Origin: Clavaria fumosa
Taxonomy: Eukaryota > Basidiomycota > Agaricomycetes > Agaricales > Clavariaceae
Direction: 5' to 3'
Length of the DNA: 64,000 nucleotides
NCBI GenBank assembly: GCA_951802425.1
Contig: OX637802.1
Location: 2,604,001 to 2,668,000 of the forward strand
Positions 44,320 to 57,146 of the stretch are shown here, piece by piece. The translations under genes were made by a program, and so were the position numbers. The notes below the pieces were generated by a model. That model ran no database searches, had not been told where the DNA came from, and saw only the letters and a list, made by a program, of their open reading frames with translations. Position 1 is the first letter of the stretch; every line of letters starts with the position of its first letter.

Positions 44320-46540
44320 GTACAGGGGATAGATATCCTACTATCTCCACTGGAGAGGTCTCATACAGGGGAAGGATATCCTAATATCCCTGCTGGACAT
44401 GTCTCATACTGCAGAAGGATATCCTAATGTCTCTGTTGGATGGGTCTCATACAGGGGAAGGATATCCTAATATCTCCGCTGGACATGTCTCATACAGGGG
44501 AAGGATATCCTAATATCTCCACTGGACAGGTCTCATACTGCAGAAGGATATCCTAATATCTCCGCTGGACAGGTCTCATACTGCAGAAGGATATCCTAAT
44601 ATCTCCGCTGGACATGTCTCATACAGGGGAAGGATATCTTAATATCTCCACTGGAGAGGTCTCATACAGGGGAAGGATATCCTAATATCTCCGCTGGACA
44701 GGTCTCGTACAGGGGAAGGATATCCTAATATCTCCGCTGGACAGGTCTCATACAGGGGAAGGATATCCTAATATCTCCACTGGACAGGTCTCATACAGGG
44801 GAAGGATATCCTAATATCTCTGCTGGACATGTCTCATACAGGGGAAGGATATCTTAATATCTCCACTGGACAGGTCTCATACAGGGGAAGGATATCCTAA
44901 TATCTCTGCTGGACAGGTCTCATACTGCAGAAGGATATCCTAATATCTCCGCTGGACAGGTCTCATACTGCAGAAGGATATCCTAATATCTCCACTGGAC
45001 AGGTCTCATACAGGAGAAGGATATCCTAATATCTCCGCTGGACAGGTCTCATACAGGGGAAGGATATCCTAATATCTCTGCTGGACATGTCTCATACTGC
45101 AGAAGGATATCCTAATATCTTCGCTGGACAGGTCTCATACTGCAGAGGGATATCCTAATATCTCCGCTGGACAGGTCTCATACAGGGGAAGGATATCCTA
45201 ATATCTCCACTGGACAGGTCTCATACAGGGGAAGGATATCCTAATATCTCCACTGGACAGGTCTCATACAGGGGAAGGATATCCTAATATCTCCGCTGGA
45301 CATGTCTCATACAGGGGAAGGATATCTTAATATCTCCACTGGACAGGTCTCATACAGGGGAAGGATATCCTAATATCTCCGCTGGACAGGTCTCATACTG
45401 CAGAAGGATATCCTAATATCTCTGCTGGACAGGTCTCATACTGCAGAAGGATATCCTAATATCTCCGCTGGACAGGTCTCATACTGCAGAGGGATATCCT
45501 AATATCTCCGCTGGACAGGTCTCATACAGGGGAAGGATATCCTAATATCTCCACTGGACAGGTCTCATACAGGGGAAGGATATCCTAATATCTCTACTGG
45601 ACAGGTCTCATACAGGGGAAGGATATCCTAATATCTCTGCTGGACAGGTCTCATACTGCAGAAGGATATCCTAATATCTCCGCTGGACAGGTCTCATACA
45701 GGGGAAGGATATCCTAATATCTCTGCTGGACAGGTCTCATACTGCAGAAGGATATCCTAATATCTCCACTGGACAGGTCTCATACAGGAGAAGGATATCC
45801 TAATATCTCCGCTGGACATGTCTCATACTGCAGAAGGATATCCTAATATCTCTGCTGGACAGGTCTCATACTGCAGAAGGATATCCTAATATCTCCGCTG
45901 GACAGGTCTTGTACAGGGGAAGGATATCCTAATATCTCCGCTGGACAGGTCTCATACTGCAGAAGGATATCCTAATATCTATGCTGGACAGGTCTCATAC
46001 AGGGGAAGGATATCCTAATATCTCTGCTGGACATGTCTCATACTGCAGAAGGATATCCTAATATCTCCGCTGGACAGGTCTCATACTGCAGAAGGATATC
46101 CTAATATCTCTGCTGGACAGGTCTCATACAGGGGAAGGATATCCTAATATCTCCACTGGACATGTCTCATACAGGTGAAGGATATCCTAATATCTCTGCT
46201 GGACAGGTCTCATACTGCAGAAGGATATCCTAATATCTCCACTGGACAGGTCTCATACAGGAGAAGGATATCCTAATATCTCTGCTGGACAGGTCTCATA
46301 CAGGAGAAGGATATCCTAATATCTCCGCTGGACATGTCTCATACTGCAGAAGGATATCCTAATATCTCTGCTGGACAGGTCTTGTACAGGGGAAGGATAT
46401 CCTAATATCTCCACTGGACATGTCTCATACTGCAGAAGGATATCCTAATATCTCTGCTGGACAGGTCTCTTACAGGAGAGGGATATCCTAATATCTCCAC
46501 TGGATGGGTCTCATACTGGAGAGGGATATCCTAATATCCC
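44320..46540. repeat. 43-bp tandem array, right arm, about 50 copies
   Basis: The same unit in inverse orientation (GGATATCCTAATATCTCCGC). Two unit types, ACAGGGGAA and ACTGCAGAA, are interspersed. The array is about 2.6 times longer than in the left arm, so the palindrome is asymmetric through unequal expansion. Confidence 0.9.
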
Positions 46541-46869
46541 TCCGCCGGACAGGTCTCACACTGGAGAGGGATATCCTCTGGCGGACCTGTATTATACCAA
46601 GGATACGGATATCTCTGGCGGATTCTGGTACCGCGTTATATACAGGGGATATGCAGCATCTGGTACGTAGTTATATACTACAATATCCGACTGAACTATG
46701 TGGGCTAGGACAACCCAGCCATTCCAACAGTGGTCATTGGTAACAAATTCCCTGTCAATGAGGCCAGGGGCAGTGGTGGTTGCAGCAGTAGCAGTAGCAG
46801 CAGCAGTGTGGGTAGCATAGAGAGATAGGACAGGACTGCGACAAACAGGCTGACAGAACCTGAAGACCT

Positions 46870-47180
46870 GTGGATTTATCTCAAAAAGTTTCAGCTGCAG
46901 AGATAAACTTTGCTACCTATGAAGAAGAGTTCCTTGCCATCATTTATGCACTAGAAGAATGACACTGGTACATGTCAAACTTTTTGAATTACACAACTCT
47001 CCCCTGGCTGGACACCCAGGAATTGACAAAACTCTGGAGTCTGTCAGCAGACAATATTTATGAAAGAGTGTGTGATGACATACATGCAAGAAATGTCAAA
47101 GGATCAAACCAGATAGAACCAAAAGACATGCCCCACATCAGCAAAACCATGTTTTTGAGCATCTATGAGTTACTATGACA
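46870..47180 (+). pseudogene. Decayed Ty3/Gypsy fragment
   Basis: In scattered frames one reads an RNase H piece (INFATYEEEFLAIIYALEE) directly followed by an integrase zinc-finger piece (AGHPGIDKTLESVSRQY). The 300 or more residues that normally separate them are missing, so this is an internally deleted, frameshifted relic. Confidence 0.6.
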
Positions 47181-47252
47181 GACTATGTAGTGCTCTATAG
47201 CTTACCATAGATAGCTGTGGTAAGGTCAGGTCTTTATAGAACTGTATAGATG

Positions 47253-47570
47253 TAGGGAATGGCAAGGATATGGATAAATCTGTATCCGTGGGTATCCGTA
47301 TCCATATGGGTATGGGTACGGATACAGAAATCTATATCTGTGGGCTTCATAACAAGCCAAAGATCACCCAAAACAGTCAAGAATTGACTGAGATAGAGTC
47401 AAAACACTGTTTTGAGCATATCTCAGTCAATTCCTAACCATTTTGGATGTTCTTGGTGTCATTTAATCAGAAATCTGTGGATAAATCCAAGGATTTTGTA
47501 TCTGTATCTGTGGCGAGTACGAGTATGGATACAGAGAAATGTATCCATGGAGTATCTGTGCCATTGCCTA
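47253..47570. mobile_element. hAT-type MITE, 318 bp, fold-back
   Basis: Terminal repeats TAGGGAATGGCA and, inverted, TAGGCAATGGCA, with 8-bp duplication TATAGATG (47245-47252 and 47571-47578). The centre is an inverted repeat (GAATTGACTGAGATA and complement), and the arms are rich in GTATCC-type words. Confidence 0.85.
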
Positions 47571-47578
47571 TATAGATG

Positions 47579-48021
47579 TGCCTTATCTATGAGTATCTAT
47601 ATAACTTTGTGCAGCAGAGCCAGGTTTTGCTGATGGACTTACCCCATGCAATTCCTCTGCATCCCTGCATCAGGAAAATAATTGGGGTGGTAAATTGAGG
47701 CATATACCATCACACCACACTTATTCTGGTTATAACCTGGCTTATACTTGGTTATACTTCTCTACACCACCATGACAAAGTGGTATGACAGGGCCATGAT
47801 TTTGCTGATGCCTACACAATTTCCTGGGACATAATCAGCCCCTAGTTGGAGTTCAGATTGAGTTTTTGTTGTCATCACCACCTTTGGCTTCTTGTAGTGT
47901 AGTGCTTTTTGTGATTTGTCAGGAGGGGAGGGGTGTTGGGGCATTCGGACGACGTGACATGATGTGACGACGCTTTTTTGTGACGGGAAAGCATTCAACA
48001 GCTCTCCGACCTCCACGCGAC
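47579..48021. other. Intergenic, promoter of the following gene
   Basis: AT-rich sequence with short repeats (TGGTTATAC, CTTATACTTGG) near 47730-47760. No gene seen. Confidence 0.5.
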
Positions 48022-51000
48022 ATGGATAGCTCTGGCGATATGGCACCTTCACGTGCAAAATTGGCTCGAACACCCGCCGAATCTGTCGGGCTGAATCTGT
48101 CATCCACCGCGGGTCCATCCATGACACCGCCTCGAGTTCCAACTGATCTCACGGATGGCCAGGAAGAGGATCACGTCCAACACACCCCAAAGCTCTCTTC
48201 GTTGGTGCCTTTGCCCCCTAGCACAGGGCGTGAATCAGGTCTCGTCGGCGAGGCCGCCGCGCTCGTAGAGACACCCGCCGCGAGGTTGCGAGCTGTGCTG
48301 GCGCGCGCCCCGAACCACGCTAACAACAACTTACCTCTTCCCCACAAAAGGCCCGAATCCCCGTCTGAGCTTGACTCAGACTTCGATTCATCCCCTTTCG
48401 TCGCTCCGACGCCCAGTGTTGCGCGCGAGAGCGTCAGAGACCTCTTTTCACGTGCTCTTCGAGAATCTAGCTCGTCGCCTGAGAAAGGAAGGATCAGGAG
48501 GAATAGCATCGACCTTAGCGACGTCAATGCTAGCCCTAGGGCGAAGGAACGTAGGGTGATGAAAGGTGTACAAAAGAGCCTGAGCGACAATGATGAGGAA
48601 CTCCGACAAAAGGCCGGTGCGTGGACTTTAAGCCAATTCGTGCCACCTTTCATTTACTTGCTCGAGAAGGACAAGGACATTCTCAATCCATAGTTTCCCG
48701 CCCTCCCCTCCAACCAATCGATAACTATGATTCCGATTCAATGCAACTCATTTCACTTCCGCATAATGGCATGTGTTCTTGCCTTTTATTACCGTTCTCA
48801 CTTAACACCCCTTAGATGGGCTTGGCTCCTTTGATAGTAATAACTCAGTGTCATTTCTCCGTGACCTAGAAACGGCTCAGTCATCGCCGCCCCCTACGAC
48901 AGGCAAATCTTACAATTCTATATTTATTTCTCCCCAATTCCAATCTCAGTCGAGTGCGTGGTATCATCTGTCTCCGCTTCCTTCTTCTGAGAGCCGAGTG
49001 AAGATCTCTTGGAGCAAGATTCTGAGATGCAACGAGTGCTCGGTGAACGTGATAGTTATGATTTGGATCTTCCTGCTGGCCAGTGTCCTAGTAGGTCCAA
49101 TTTATCGAAATATATGACGGGAGTTCGGTCCAGTAATTCTTTCTGTTTTTTAAGCAGCCACAGAACGGCAGCCTCACACAAAGTCAACTCCCCAAGACGT
49201 CAGGTCCCGCTCTCGTCTTGTCTTTGACAATCTCTCCCGTGAGTATCGCTATCTCCGGTTCCCTCAAAATCTGAGAGTATTTGTAGACCGATCATCATTA
49301 TCACTGACTGGTTCGTGTTTTCGACTAGCTTGGTCCTACTACTGTGCTGATTCTTGATGCCACTTAGGGACAGCATATCTTCGGGAGTCCGATCACGGAC
49401 GCTTACTCGAGCATGAACGGAAAGAGCACAAGTCAACATACAAGTCATCTCTCGGTGTTTCTATGCCAGGTTCGAGTCACATGCGTGGTACCGCGGAGGC
49501 GCACTCCAGGGCGTCATTAGGGAATGGTCTACCACGATCAAGGCATGACAGCGTAGAATCTAACAATAGTTTACATTCCGGACGATCATCCAGTGCAAGT
49601 TCACCTGGGTCTCAAGCGTCATGTAAGTCCTTACACTCGATTCATCAAACTGTTTGTTTTTGAAGACGGCAAATACGATAGACCTGGAGTACCTAGAAGA
49701 GCTGGGAAGAGAGCGGAATCGAGACCGAGAGCGAGATTGGAACAAACCTCATCCAAAATCACGTGCTTTGTCAGACCGCCCCCGTACGACGAGCAACACA
49801 GTCTTTCCCGACTCTGCCTCGAGACGCAATTTCTCCCACCATTCTAATGGTTCTACCTCTTCCCTCCACTCCCAGGGCGAACAGCGCTCATCGTCTCGCC
49901 TCAGCAACCATGCACCGCGGACACCTAGCCGTTCGACATGGTTGAATCCCGAACTTGCTTTACCGAGTGCCCTGGTCCGGCGTCGATCGTCTAGCTCCTC
50001 GCTTCAAGGCAACTCCCCTCCAGGTTCCTTGCAAAGCATTGAATCTGTGGTAGAAGAAGAGATCAACCATGAACGAGAGCGCAACTGGAATGCCCCTCGA
50101 CCGAAATGGAACATAAGTCCAGGGGTGGGACGCCCAGCTCTCTCTCCAGCGCACTCTCCACACGCACAATCCCTTGCGCATACGCTCAATTTTGATGAGC
50201 ATGCCGTCGATGCGAAGCCGGCCAGTGCTACGGGAAACCCTGAGTTATCAACCTTGGAAAACCATCGGTCGCTTATTCCGACAGGCGCATTGAGGACAAC
50301 TGGGCACACTTCACCCTCTCAGCTCACCCTCCTTCCGCGGCGCACGAGTTCAGAAAGCCCTTCAAACCTCTCGCGTGCTGCGTCCTTCCCCCCGCAACCG
50401 TGCTCGCCTTCTCAGGCGTACAAAGGCCACAGAGAACATGGCAGGAAGCCTTCTGGTATCCTAAAGCCTGGATGGGCACTTTCGCGCAACAAATCTGCAT
50501 TGCCGCTACTGGAGTTTGACGAACATACTTTTGACAAGGGCCTGGAGTCAGACGAACGTGTTCGAGATGGTTCGTTCCTCTCGTCGCGTGAAGGAGATGT
50601 GGGTGACGAGGCGAACGAGGCAGAGCCTCAACATAGCTGGCCTGCTCAGATTCAGATGAGCGATACTCGCCAAAGCCCCCTTGATACCTTGGGCTTGAAC
50701 GCGCTTTCAACGCAGAGCGGGGTTGAGGGAAGGTCTCCTCGTATCCCTCACTCTACAAGCCCCCCGCTCGGTCAGTTCATCGATTAATTTTTTCCTCTTA
50801 AAAATACTTCTGACACGCAGATCTAGGCACATCAGTCGATCAGGGAACTACTGTTACGCCGCCAAACCCTGCTGTAGATTCGTCCGCCAGGTCGTCGTCT
50901 CTCAATGACGAGCTGCGTCTTAGGAAAGCGCTTGTCACTGTCGTTCCGCAAGAGGAATCATCGCCACTCCCCTACGAGGGTATTACCGAGCGGATGCCCG

Positions 51001-52798
51001 ACTCTAGAGCGATTTTGACACCAGTAACTCCGTCGCAACGACCTTCCTTCGTCGCCGGCCGAGTTGACTTCCCAACACCGCCCTCACTTGAGCTGCCCTC
51101 GCTCCCGGATCCACCGTCCTCATCTGAAGAGCAAGGAGAAGACACATGGCGCACGGCTCTCCGTATCGACAGGAGCGGGATGGGTTATATGAAGACTCCC
51201 CAGCCACCTGGGGCTTGGATCCAGACCCCTGCGCATCACCAGCATCGTCGAGCCGACTCGCTGCCCAAAGAATCAGAGGCACCGGTACAGAGCAACGGAC
51301 TGGCGACGCCTGCACCATCGTTATCAAGGGCAAGAGCCGTATCGCTGTCGATGGTCACTCCAGCACCGCCTGGGGCATTGATAGCTACGCCGGGTACTGA
51401 GCGTCGGAAGAGTATCCTGAAGGTCAGGTTCGACGTCGAATCTGAGCCGTCCATGACAGACATTAGCGCGTCGTCAGAGGTGGTGTTCCACCCCTTCGAC
51501 GTAGACAGCGCGAACGAGCTGAGGAAGTCTTCTCGGACGTTACCCGGGGAAGTAGCAGCGGGTGTCAGCCGTTTTTCCTGTGGCCAACCTCCAACCGGGG
51601 AGAGGAGCGTGTCATCGCCGGAGCCGTCTGATATACCCACTCCTGCCTCTCCACGCTCGCCCCGCCGGTTCGCGGGCGTGCGTGTGGTAGACGCATTTGG
51701 GAGGGAGAGAATGGAGAACGGGAAAGGAAATAGTGACGAGGAGACTGAGGCTTCGGCAGTGCCTAACGAGAGTCGCGATGGTAAGAGTGCTGTGAGAATC
51801 GTCGATGCAATGGGTTGCGTTGTGGCAGGAGAAGACGAAGATGAAACCTCTGAGGTGCTGTCGCACAATGAAGCCCTTGCGCGGGTTCGTCGCGGCATTG
51901 CTGAATTGACGGAAGGTTGGAGTGACTTAGACAGGCATGGCTTTCCCCTCATTTCGTTGGAGTCATGGGCTGACACCCTCGATTCCCAGGTCCGAGGATT
52001 TGGTGGCTCAGACTATACGCCTACACGAGCTCGAAGGCATGTCTCGGGCGGCGCGAGAGGCTAGAGGCCAGTTAGCCAATGTATTGGGAAAAGCGAAGAC
52101 GATGGAAAACGAATTCGGCTGGAGTGGCTACACCAGCTGGCGAGAAAGCATCAAAAAAGGCGTGTTCCTGGTACGCCTGGTCTTCGTTTTGCTCCTATCG
52201 GTTTTTGTATGAAATGGTCTTGCACCACCGTAGGGAAAGTTTGCGGATTCATCTGCACCATGGTGGACTCGGATGAGCCGCTGCACGATGTGGAGCATTG
52301 TATTTTTCCAGTTTTTGCTCATCGTCATTTTGTACTGGTGCGGTTTCTCTTTCTCGTGTTGTGGTGATAATTGTCTCATTTGCAAGTGTAGTGTGTCTAT
52401 CAGCCGCGCCAAGGAACTATTCTTGACAACTTATTACGACCCTTTTTACCCGGATTTACATCTCTATCCAAGGAGGCCCGACATCTACCGCCACAACGTC
52501 ATGTCTTGGACACGGCGATCCTTCAACGTTCGGGAGATTGTTCGAGGCAGCGGATGGAGGGCGTTGATGGGAGACACGGTTGATGTCGTCGCGAACGCGA
52601 TTTCTGATCTACAGCGACAGGTATGGGACATTTGTAGTGGAGTGGAAGATTTGAATACTTCTTGGCCACCCACGTGATCTTAAATCTTATGTGTTTTTGT
52701 TTTGTTTCGGGACCTTATTACATAATACCTCCGCCTTCTTTTTTTTTTCGTTGGCTTGATTCATTACCATCATATAGATCCCACCCAGCAATTCATGA
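48022..52798 (+). CDS. Large Ser/Pro-rich protein with C-terminal membrane segment, unknown function
   Basis: One multi-exon gene, start ATG 48022 (MDSSGDMAPSRAKLAR). Introns resolved: 48617-48815, 50771-50820, 51935-51989 (a GC-AG intron), 52162-52233, 52338-52391 and 52621-52777. The exons between about 48945 and 49650 are not fully resolved. Most of the protein is disordered and rich in Ser, Pro and Arg, with recurring phrases TPQPPGAWIQTPA and VTPAPPGALIATPG, then FAGVRVVDAFGRE and VRIVDAMG. A predicted helix follows (ALARVRRGIAELTEG; LHELEGMSRAAREARGQL), then a single hydrophobic segment (MWSIVFFQFLLIVILYC) and a conserved tail (YYDPFYPDLHLYPRRPD) ending IPPSNS. It appears to be a tail-anchored or single-pass membrane protein conserved in basidiomycetes. 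No catalytic motif. Confidence 0.75.
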
Positions 52799-53141
52799 TA
52801 CACCCTTCAAATTTCAGGTAGGATTTGCTGGCTTGGGTCTGGGTCTATGCCTCGCATTCTGACACCGCGGTTTTCTCCAGCCCACTTCACCAGATCAGTA
52901 TTGTCTTCGAGCCAGCTGCGTTCGTTCTCGTGGACAGCGACCGTCCTCCCTAAGAGTCCTACATAAGGCTTTCGGATCTTCCGAAGCTCTCGATTCCGAG
53001 CTCACTCTCTCGTCAAATGGGATAATTTCGCTTTCGATTTGGGATTGCTGTTCTCCGGCTGCCGACAACAGACCGCTAGAAGACCTCCTCATTCCAGCAT
53101 TGTCACTTCGGTTTTATACTAGCGTACACGCTTGAATTACG
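52799..53141. promoter_or_regulatory. Intergenic region between tandem genes
   Basis: 343 bp containing the 3' end of the upstream gene and the presumed promoter of the gene at 53142. A minus-strand frame here has no recognisable feature. Confidence 0.4.
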
Positions 53142-54781
53142 ATGTATGCACTCAAGACTCCCTCATTCCTTCGATCCAACAACCGCTCTCCTCCCAAGGC
53201 CATAGCTTCGCCTTCAGACCCCACTGAACCAACCACCAGCACTGACCGAACTGCGCGCGCCAGGCTAGCGCTTACGAACCTTATCCGTTCCTCATCTGTC
53301 TCCTCTACTGCGAGCCCCTCCGCTCCGATGCCCCTAGCCCAAGATGGATCTTACTTAGAATTGCTTAGCATGAAGTTTAACGATGGTATTTTGAAAGCGC
53401 TCGCTCAACCCACGGGTCCCGCCCATCCGCACGAACTTCTCGCGGGCAGAAAACCCCTACCAGCTGGCCGTGGCCACGCTTTGGGTGCCGTGTTTGCATC
53501 GTGAGCGGCTTTTGCTTACTTCTTTCACCAGTCACTCATGGAGGTATTTGAATTTGAAGTGAGTTGAAGACTTCTCACGGCAACCCTCATCTTTATAGGG
53601 CAATCATTCGTTGCCTCCATCGACCCTTATCCGTGCTGCTGTCCAACATATCTGCGCTTCTCGTTCCCTTATTGACTTCACCTGACTTCCACCTGCCACT
53701 CATTCCATGTCCAAACGCCACACAGTTACACGCTCTGGCCGTTGCTTCATTCTCAGGTGAGGTGCTTGAGGAATTCGAAGTCCTAGGCCTAGGCAAAGAG
53801 AAAGAATTGGATGGTAGAGACGATGGACTCAAGTCAATCCGTGAAGGCCTTGTCTCTGTGGTGGCCAGGGTCATTAATCCGCTTCTTGCTGGTATTAGGA
53901 ACGAGCTTTTCTCTGTCATTGATGCTTTGGAGAAACCCAAGCCCGCTCATCAGACAAAAGCTTTTACCGCCTCAAAGTCATCCGTCGCCGTGTCCCATCC
54001 TTCTGTTGTCTCACTGCAAAGCATGGTTCCCGTGCAGGCGCGCGTTCTTTCGAGATATGTCATCACCTCGCGGGCCTCCCAGAAACTGCTAGCCTCTTTT
54101 CTCCTTGGAGTTATCTGGCGTGCCCTCGTCGCACTTGCTCACCGTCCACTTCCGCGACATGTCACGTTCTTGCCAACGCCGGTGCCAATGCCACCATCTG
54201 CCAGCCGTTTCAGCATGAGGCTCTCCCCACCTTCCTCCCGTGCTTCCTCTCCCTCCTCATCCACCTCTATCAAGTCCATGGGGTCGTCCAGCACTGCCAC
54301 GGTCGTGTCAGCTTCGGCGGACGCTTCGGCGGTGCGCAGCCTCCTGCTGTTGTTCCCTCGTCCACATGTTGAGCATGAGGCGACCAAGGTGGCGCGTGAA
54401 GCCGTCGACGAGGCGTTTGATGCGCTTGGAGCACTTGTCACTCTCTTCGCCGTCATACAGGCTGAGGCGACCGCCCAAGGCTCCAACGACGGCTTCTACA
54501 AGGAGGACTTTTCCTCGCTGACTTCTAGAATCCCGACGCTCATCGCGCTGCCCGTCTTGCTTCAAGTGACGCCCGACCAGCCGACAATTACGTCCGTCGC
54601 AAGCATGCTCGGACTGGACGAAAATGTGTACAGAGCAGGATGTCTAGCAGGCTTCTCGAGAGCCGAGGAGTGTGCGGTGGCCGTTGCTCAACGAGTGCTT
54701 GAGGCGCTTCCGGCTGATGGTTCTGCACTGGTCAATTGGCTAGAAGGGGTTGTGTCCTCAGATGCCTCCGAGGATAATTAG
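53142..54781 (+). CDS. Conserved helical protein of unknown function
   Basis: Two exons, 53142-53500 and 53599-54781, with a 98-nt GT-AG intron, giving 513 aa. The N-terminus (MYALKTPSFLRSNNRSPPKA) is basic and Ser/Pro-rich. From residue 70 on it is mostly amphipathic helix (GSYLELLSMKFNDGILKAL; AIIRCLHRPLSVLLSNISALLV), suggesting a helical-repeat fold. A Ser-rich insert (PPSSRASSPSSSTSIKSMGS) divides the two helical halves. No transmembrane segment or catalytic motif was recognised. It follows the previous gene in the same direction, 343 bp downstream. It resembles single-copy hypothetical proteins of mushrooms; I cannot name it. Confidence 0.8.
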
Positions 54782-56030
54782 AATGCACGCAAGGGACAGT
54801 CCGCTGAGTTGCCCTTTGTGCTGAAGGTTCTATTTCTCTTTTCTGCTAAGGTTACTGTCCGCTCGTAAAGAGAAGCCCACTGTATGTGTGTATCTCTTTC
54901 TCGTGTTGGTATATGGACATTGTTGTCATTCCTCTCTTCTGTTTCATGTCCACATTATTTATCTCTAATCCCCGCTCCCCCTAGAAAGTAGGGATATAAT
55001 GTAGATGCAAGGCAAGGCCATTGCTGTGATGCGAAAAGAAGTACAGCAGTGCATTTTATGAACGCTCCATGATCTTGAGATCATCGTCAACGCTATTGGA
55101 GGGTCACATTCTTCTGGCTGGCAACCATCTTTTCCTCCTCACCTTAGGTTTTCACGCCCTTTGTCGCCTGGGAAACTTAAGGGCCCGTTCGGCAGCAGTT
55201 TCTCGCGTGAAAGTGTCTGCCAAATTCGAAATTAGAATCTGGCTCTCCCGCGCACAGTAGAGAGACTGTTCGGAGAGCACTTCCTAGATACAATTTCTGT
55301 ATTTGAGAAAGAGATACTTGTACAAAATCGAAATACAGCTCTCAGCTGTTTTTGAAATCATTATCGCAAACTTTGACGTGTCTCTGGTGTGCTTTCCTCA
55401 TCACATCGACTCCTAGTGAGTTAAATTTATTCATTTAAGTACAAAATAGGGTCTTTCTAACAACTTTGGCTTGTTTGTGCTGATATTGTAGATCTGATCT
55501 GGGTGATCTGAAGCTTTGTGAGTCATATAACAGTTGATCTTCTGGCTTCAAATTATTAATTTTTTGAATGGTAGTAGTTTGATCCTATCTTCAATAAGTC
55601 CTCCCATGGTGTGTTTTCAGGTATGCTGACTTCTGTTTATGCAGTCACTTTGGAGTTACAGTATATTAGGGTAGCCATGGCCCCCTATAGAACATAGGCA
55701 CAGAAGTGTCAGGACCCATTCATTTTTCCTTGATCTACAACAACTCTACCAGCACTTGTAGACCTCCCAATGCCTCCCTACCACCTCATGAACCCCCCTG
55801 TACTCTTCCGAAACCTGCTGCCCACTTCCAAATGCCTCCTGGGCCTCCCTTGTCTTCTCACAACACTTGCAACCATCATGCCATACTCGTATCGCCTCCC
55901 ACCACCTCACCCTATGCGTATTCATGTCAACAACTGTCGCGTTGACTCCCGGGTATTCGAGGGACTCAGGCGGAGTCAGCCGAATGGGAGCAAAGGAGAT
56001 ATGTGATAGGAAGTAACAACCTGAGGAGGT
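54782..56030. other. Intergenic, no gene seen
   Basis: 3' flank of the preceding gene, then AT-rich sequence. GGGCCCGTTCGGCAG near 55182 and CTGTTCGGAGAGCAC near 55267 may be parts of an old transposon end, but no target duplication was found. A short hairpin TAACAACCT/AGGTTGTTA lies at 56014-56035. Confidence 0.4.
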
Positions 56031-56263
56031 TGTTACTGGTGTGGCTACTATATATATGTACAATGATACAAGTCGCGATGAGTCATAATAGGTAGGAGCC
56101 GACACATGTAGACAACGAGGTACGGCATGAGTCATGGTGATGAAACAGCAGGGGGAAGGGCATGCGGCATGTGATATGTGACGGGGGAGGGTGTGTGCAT
56201 GGTGTGGAGAGTGGAAAAGAGGGGGAGTGATATGGTGAAAGGTGATACGGTGAAAGTCTAACA
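56031..56263. repeat. Possible solo LTR
   Basis: Starts TGTTACTGG, ends GTCTAACA (inverted TGTTA/TAACA) and contains a TATATATATG box. No target duplication is visible, so this is tentative. Confidence 0.35.
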
Positions 56264-56381
56264 ATTCACCATCCAGTGGGGAGAGGCCTCCCATACCTCC
56301 CCAGACATATGCACTGCTAGAGTGCATAGGGCATGGGGTGCATCTGTGCCATCTTCAATTGAGCGAGAAGACAGGAGATGA

Positions 56382-56624
56382 ATGGAGGGGCAATGTGCCC
56401 TGGAAGATGGTGGAAGCACATCCACCATTAGAAACCCCCTAGGGCTACCTATTGGGGGTTTAACAATATCCCAGACAGAGGGTGCAGGGCCCTCTCAAAA
56501 ACAAAAAAAGAAAGTGGCTAAGTCATCAGCCGCTAAGGCTGCAAAGAGGCCTGTTGTGTTGTCACCCAACTGGAGTGACAACAAGGGTGAGCCACTGTGC
56601 AACTACAAGCAGGGCTCAGACTAA
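56382..56624 (+). CDS. Small reading frame of the LTR element, copy B
   Basis: 80 codons. The C-terminal 55 residues correspond to the minus-strand frame at 10005-10208 of copy A: SQTEGAGPSQKQKKK, KRPV, NKGEPLC and QGSD before the stop. Lysine-rich and probably nucleic-acid binding, but the family is unknown. It lies about 300 bp before the polypurine tract and 3' LTR, where an autonomous element would have the end of pol, so the element is likely non-autonomous. Confidence 0.5.
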   Translation: MEGQCALEDGGSTSTIRNPLGLPIGGLTISQTEGAGPSQKQKKKVAKSSAAKAAKRPVVLSPNWSDNKGEPLCNYKQGSD

Positions 56625-56922
56625 GTGTCCAAGCCCTTTAAAAAATATGCCTACCCCACAGGACGAGACAGCAGCACTTGGGGCACCCCCCACTGGGGCG
56701 TGCCACTTGTGACACGCTGTCCAACTGGGGGCAGGTCGCACAGACCACTGGGTAGGACCCATCAGCACTAGGTGAAGGCCCCAGGAGGGGATTGTGCCTG
56801 GTGACATGGCAGTAACCCTGCCCAAGGGGATGCACCCCTTTTAAATTATTACACAATCCTGCTTGTCATCCCGTGCTGCCCATGTGTAGCCTCTGGTTGG
56901 GGGCCTCTCTGGTGGGGGAGGG

Positions 56923-57146
56923 TGTAAGGCTATAGGCCTTTTCTTTCTTATATTACATAATCTATATACCATATTAGTCTACTAGCATAGCCGCTTGGGC
57001 TATGCTTACATCAGCAGCCTCTGGAGGGCCACTCACCTATATATACCATGTCATGACTGTACACAGAGGGTAGATCCCTCTACATAGAACTACCATACTC
57101 AATATACAGTTGAGTCCGGTTCTTTTGAGGGATAGTAAGTCTTACA
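56923..57146 (+). repeat. 3' LTR of the small LTR element, copy B
   Basis: 224 bp starting TGTAAGG and ending CTTACA, preceded by the polypurine tract GGTGGGGGAGG. Contains a TATATATA box. Matches copy A at 7795-9743 without the MITE and gag-only insertions, so it serves as an empty-site reference. Confidence 0.75.

Larger units (their letters stand above)
42007..46702. mobile_element. Fold-back (palindromic) element, 4.7 kb
   Basis: The whole element is one long inverted repeat around a loop of about 65 bp (43636-43699). The ends begin CACATAGTTCAGTC on both strands, and a 7-bp duplication GGCTAGG flanks it (42000-42006 and 46703-46709). Each arm has three zones: a terminal 160 bp, an array of 43-bp repeats, and a 620-bp inner segment (43016-43635 against 43700-44320) that is nearly identical between arms. 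The short mirrored reading frames in the inner segment have no recognisable domain. No transposase was seen, so it is non-autonomous. Confidence 0.9.

Noticed and set aside
42165..46540. CRISPR-like array of 43-bp repeats
   Set aside because: Units are contiguous tandem repeats without unique spacers, in a eukaryotic fold-back element.
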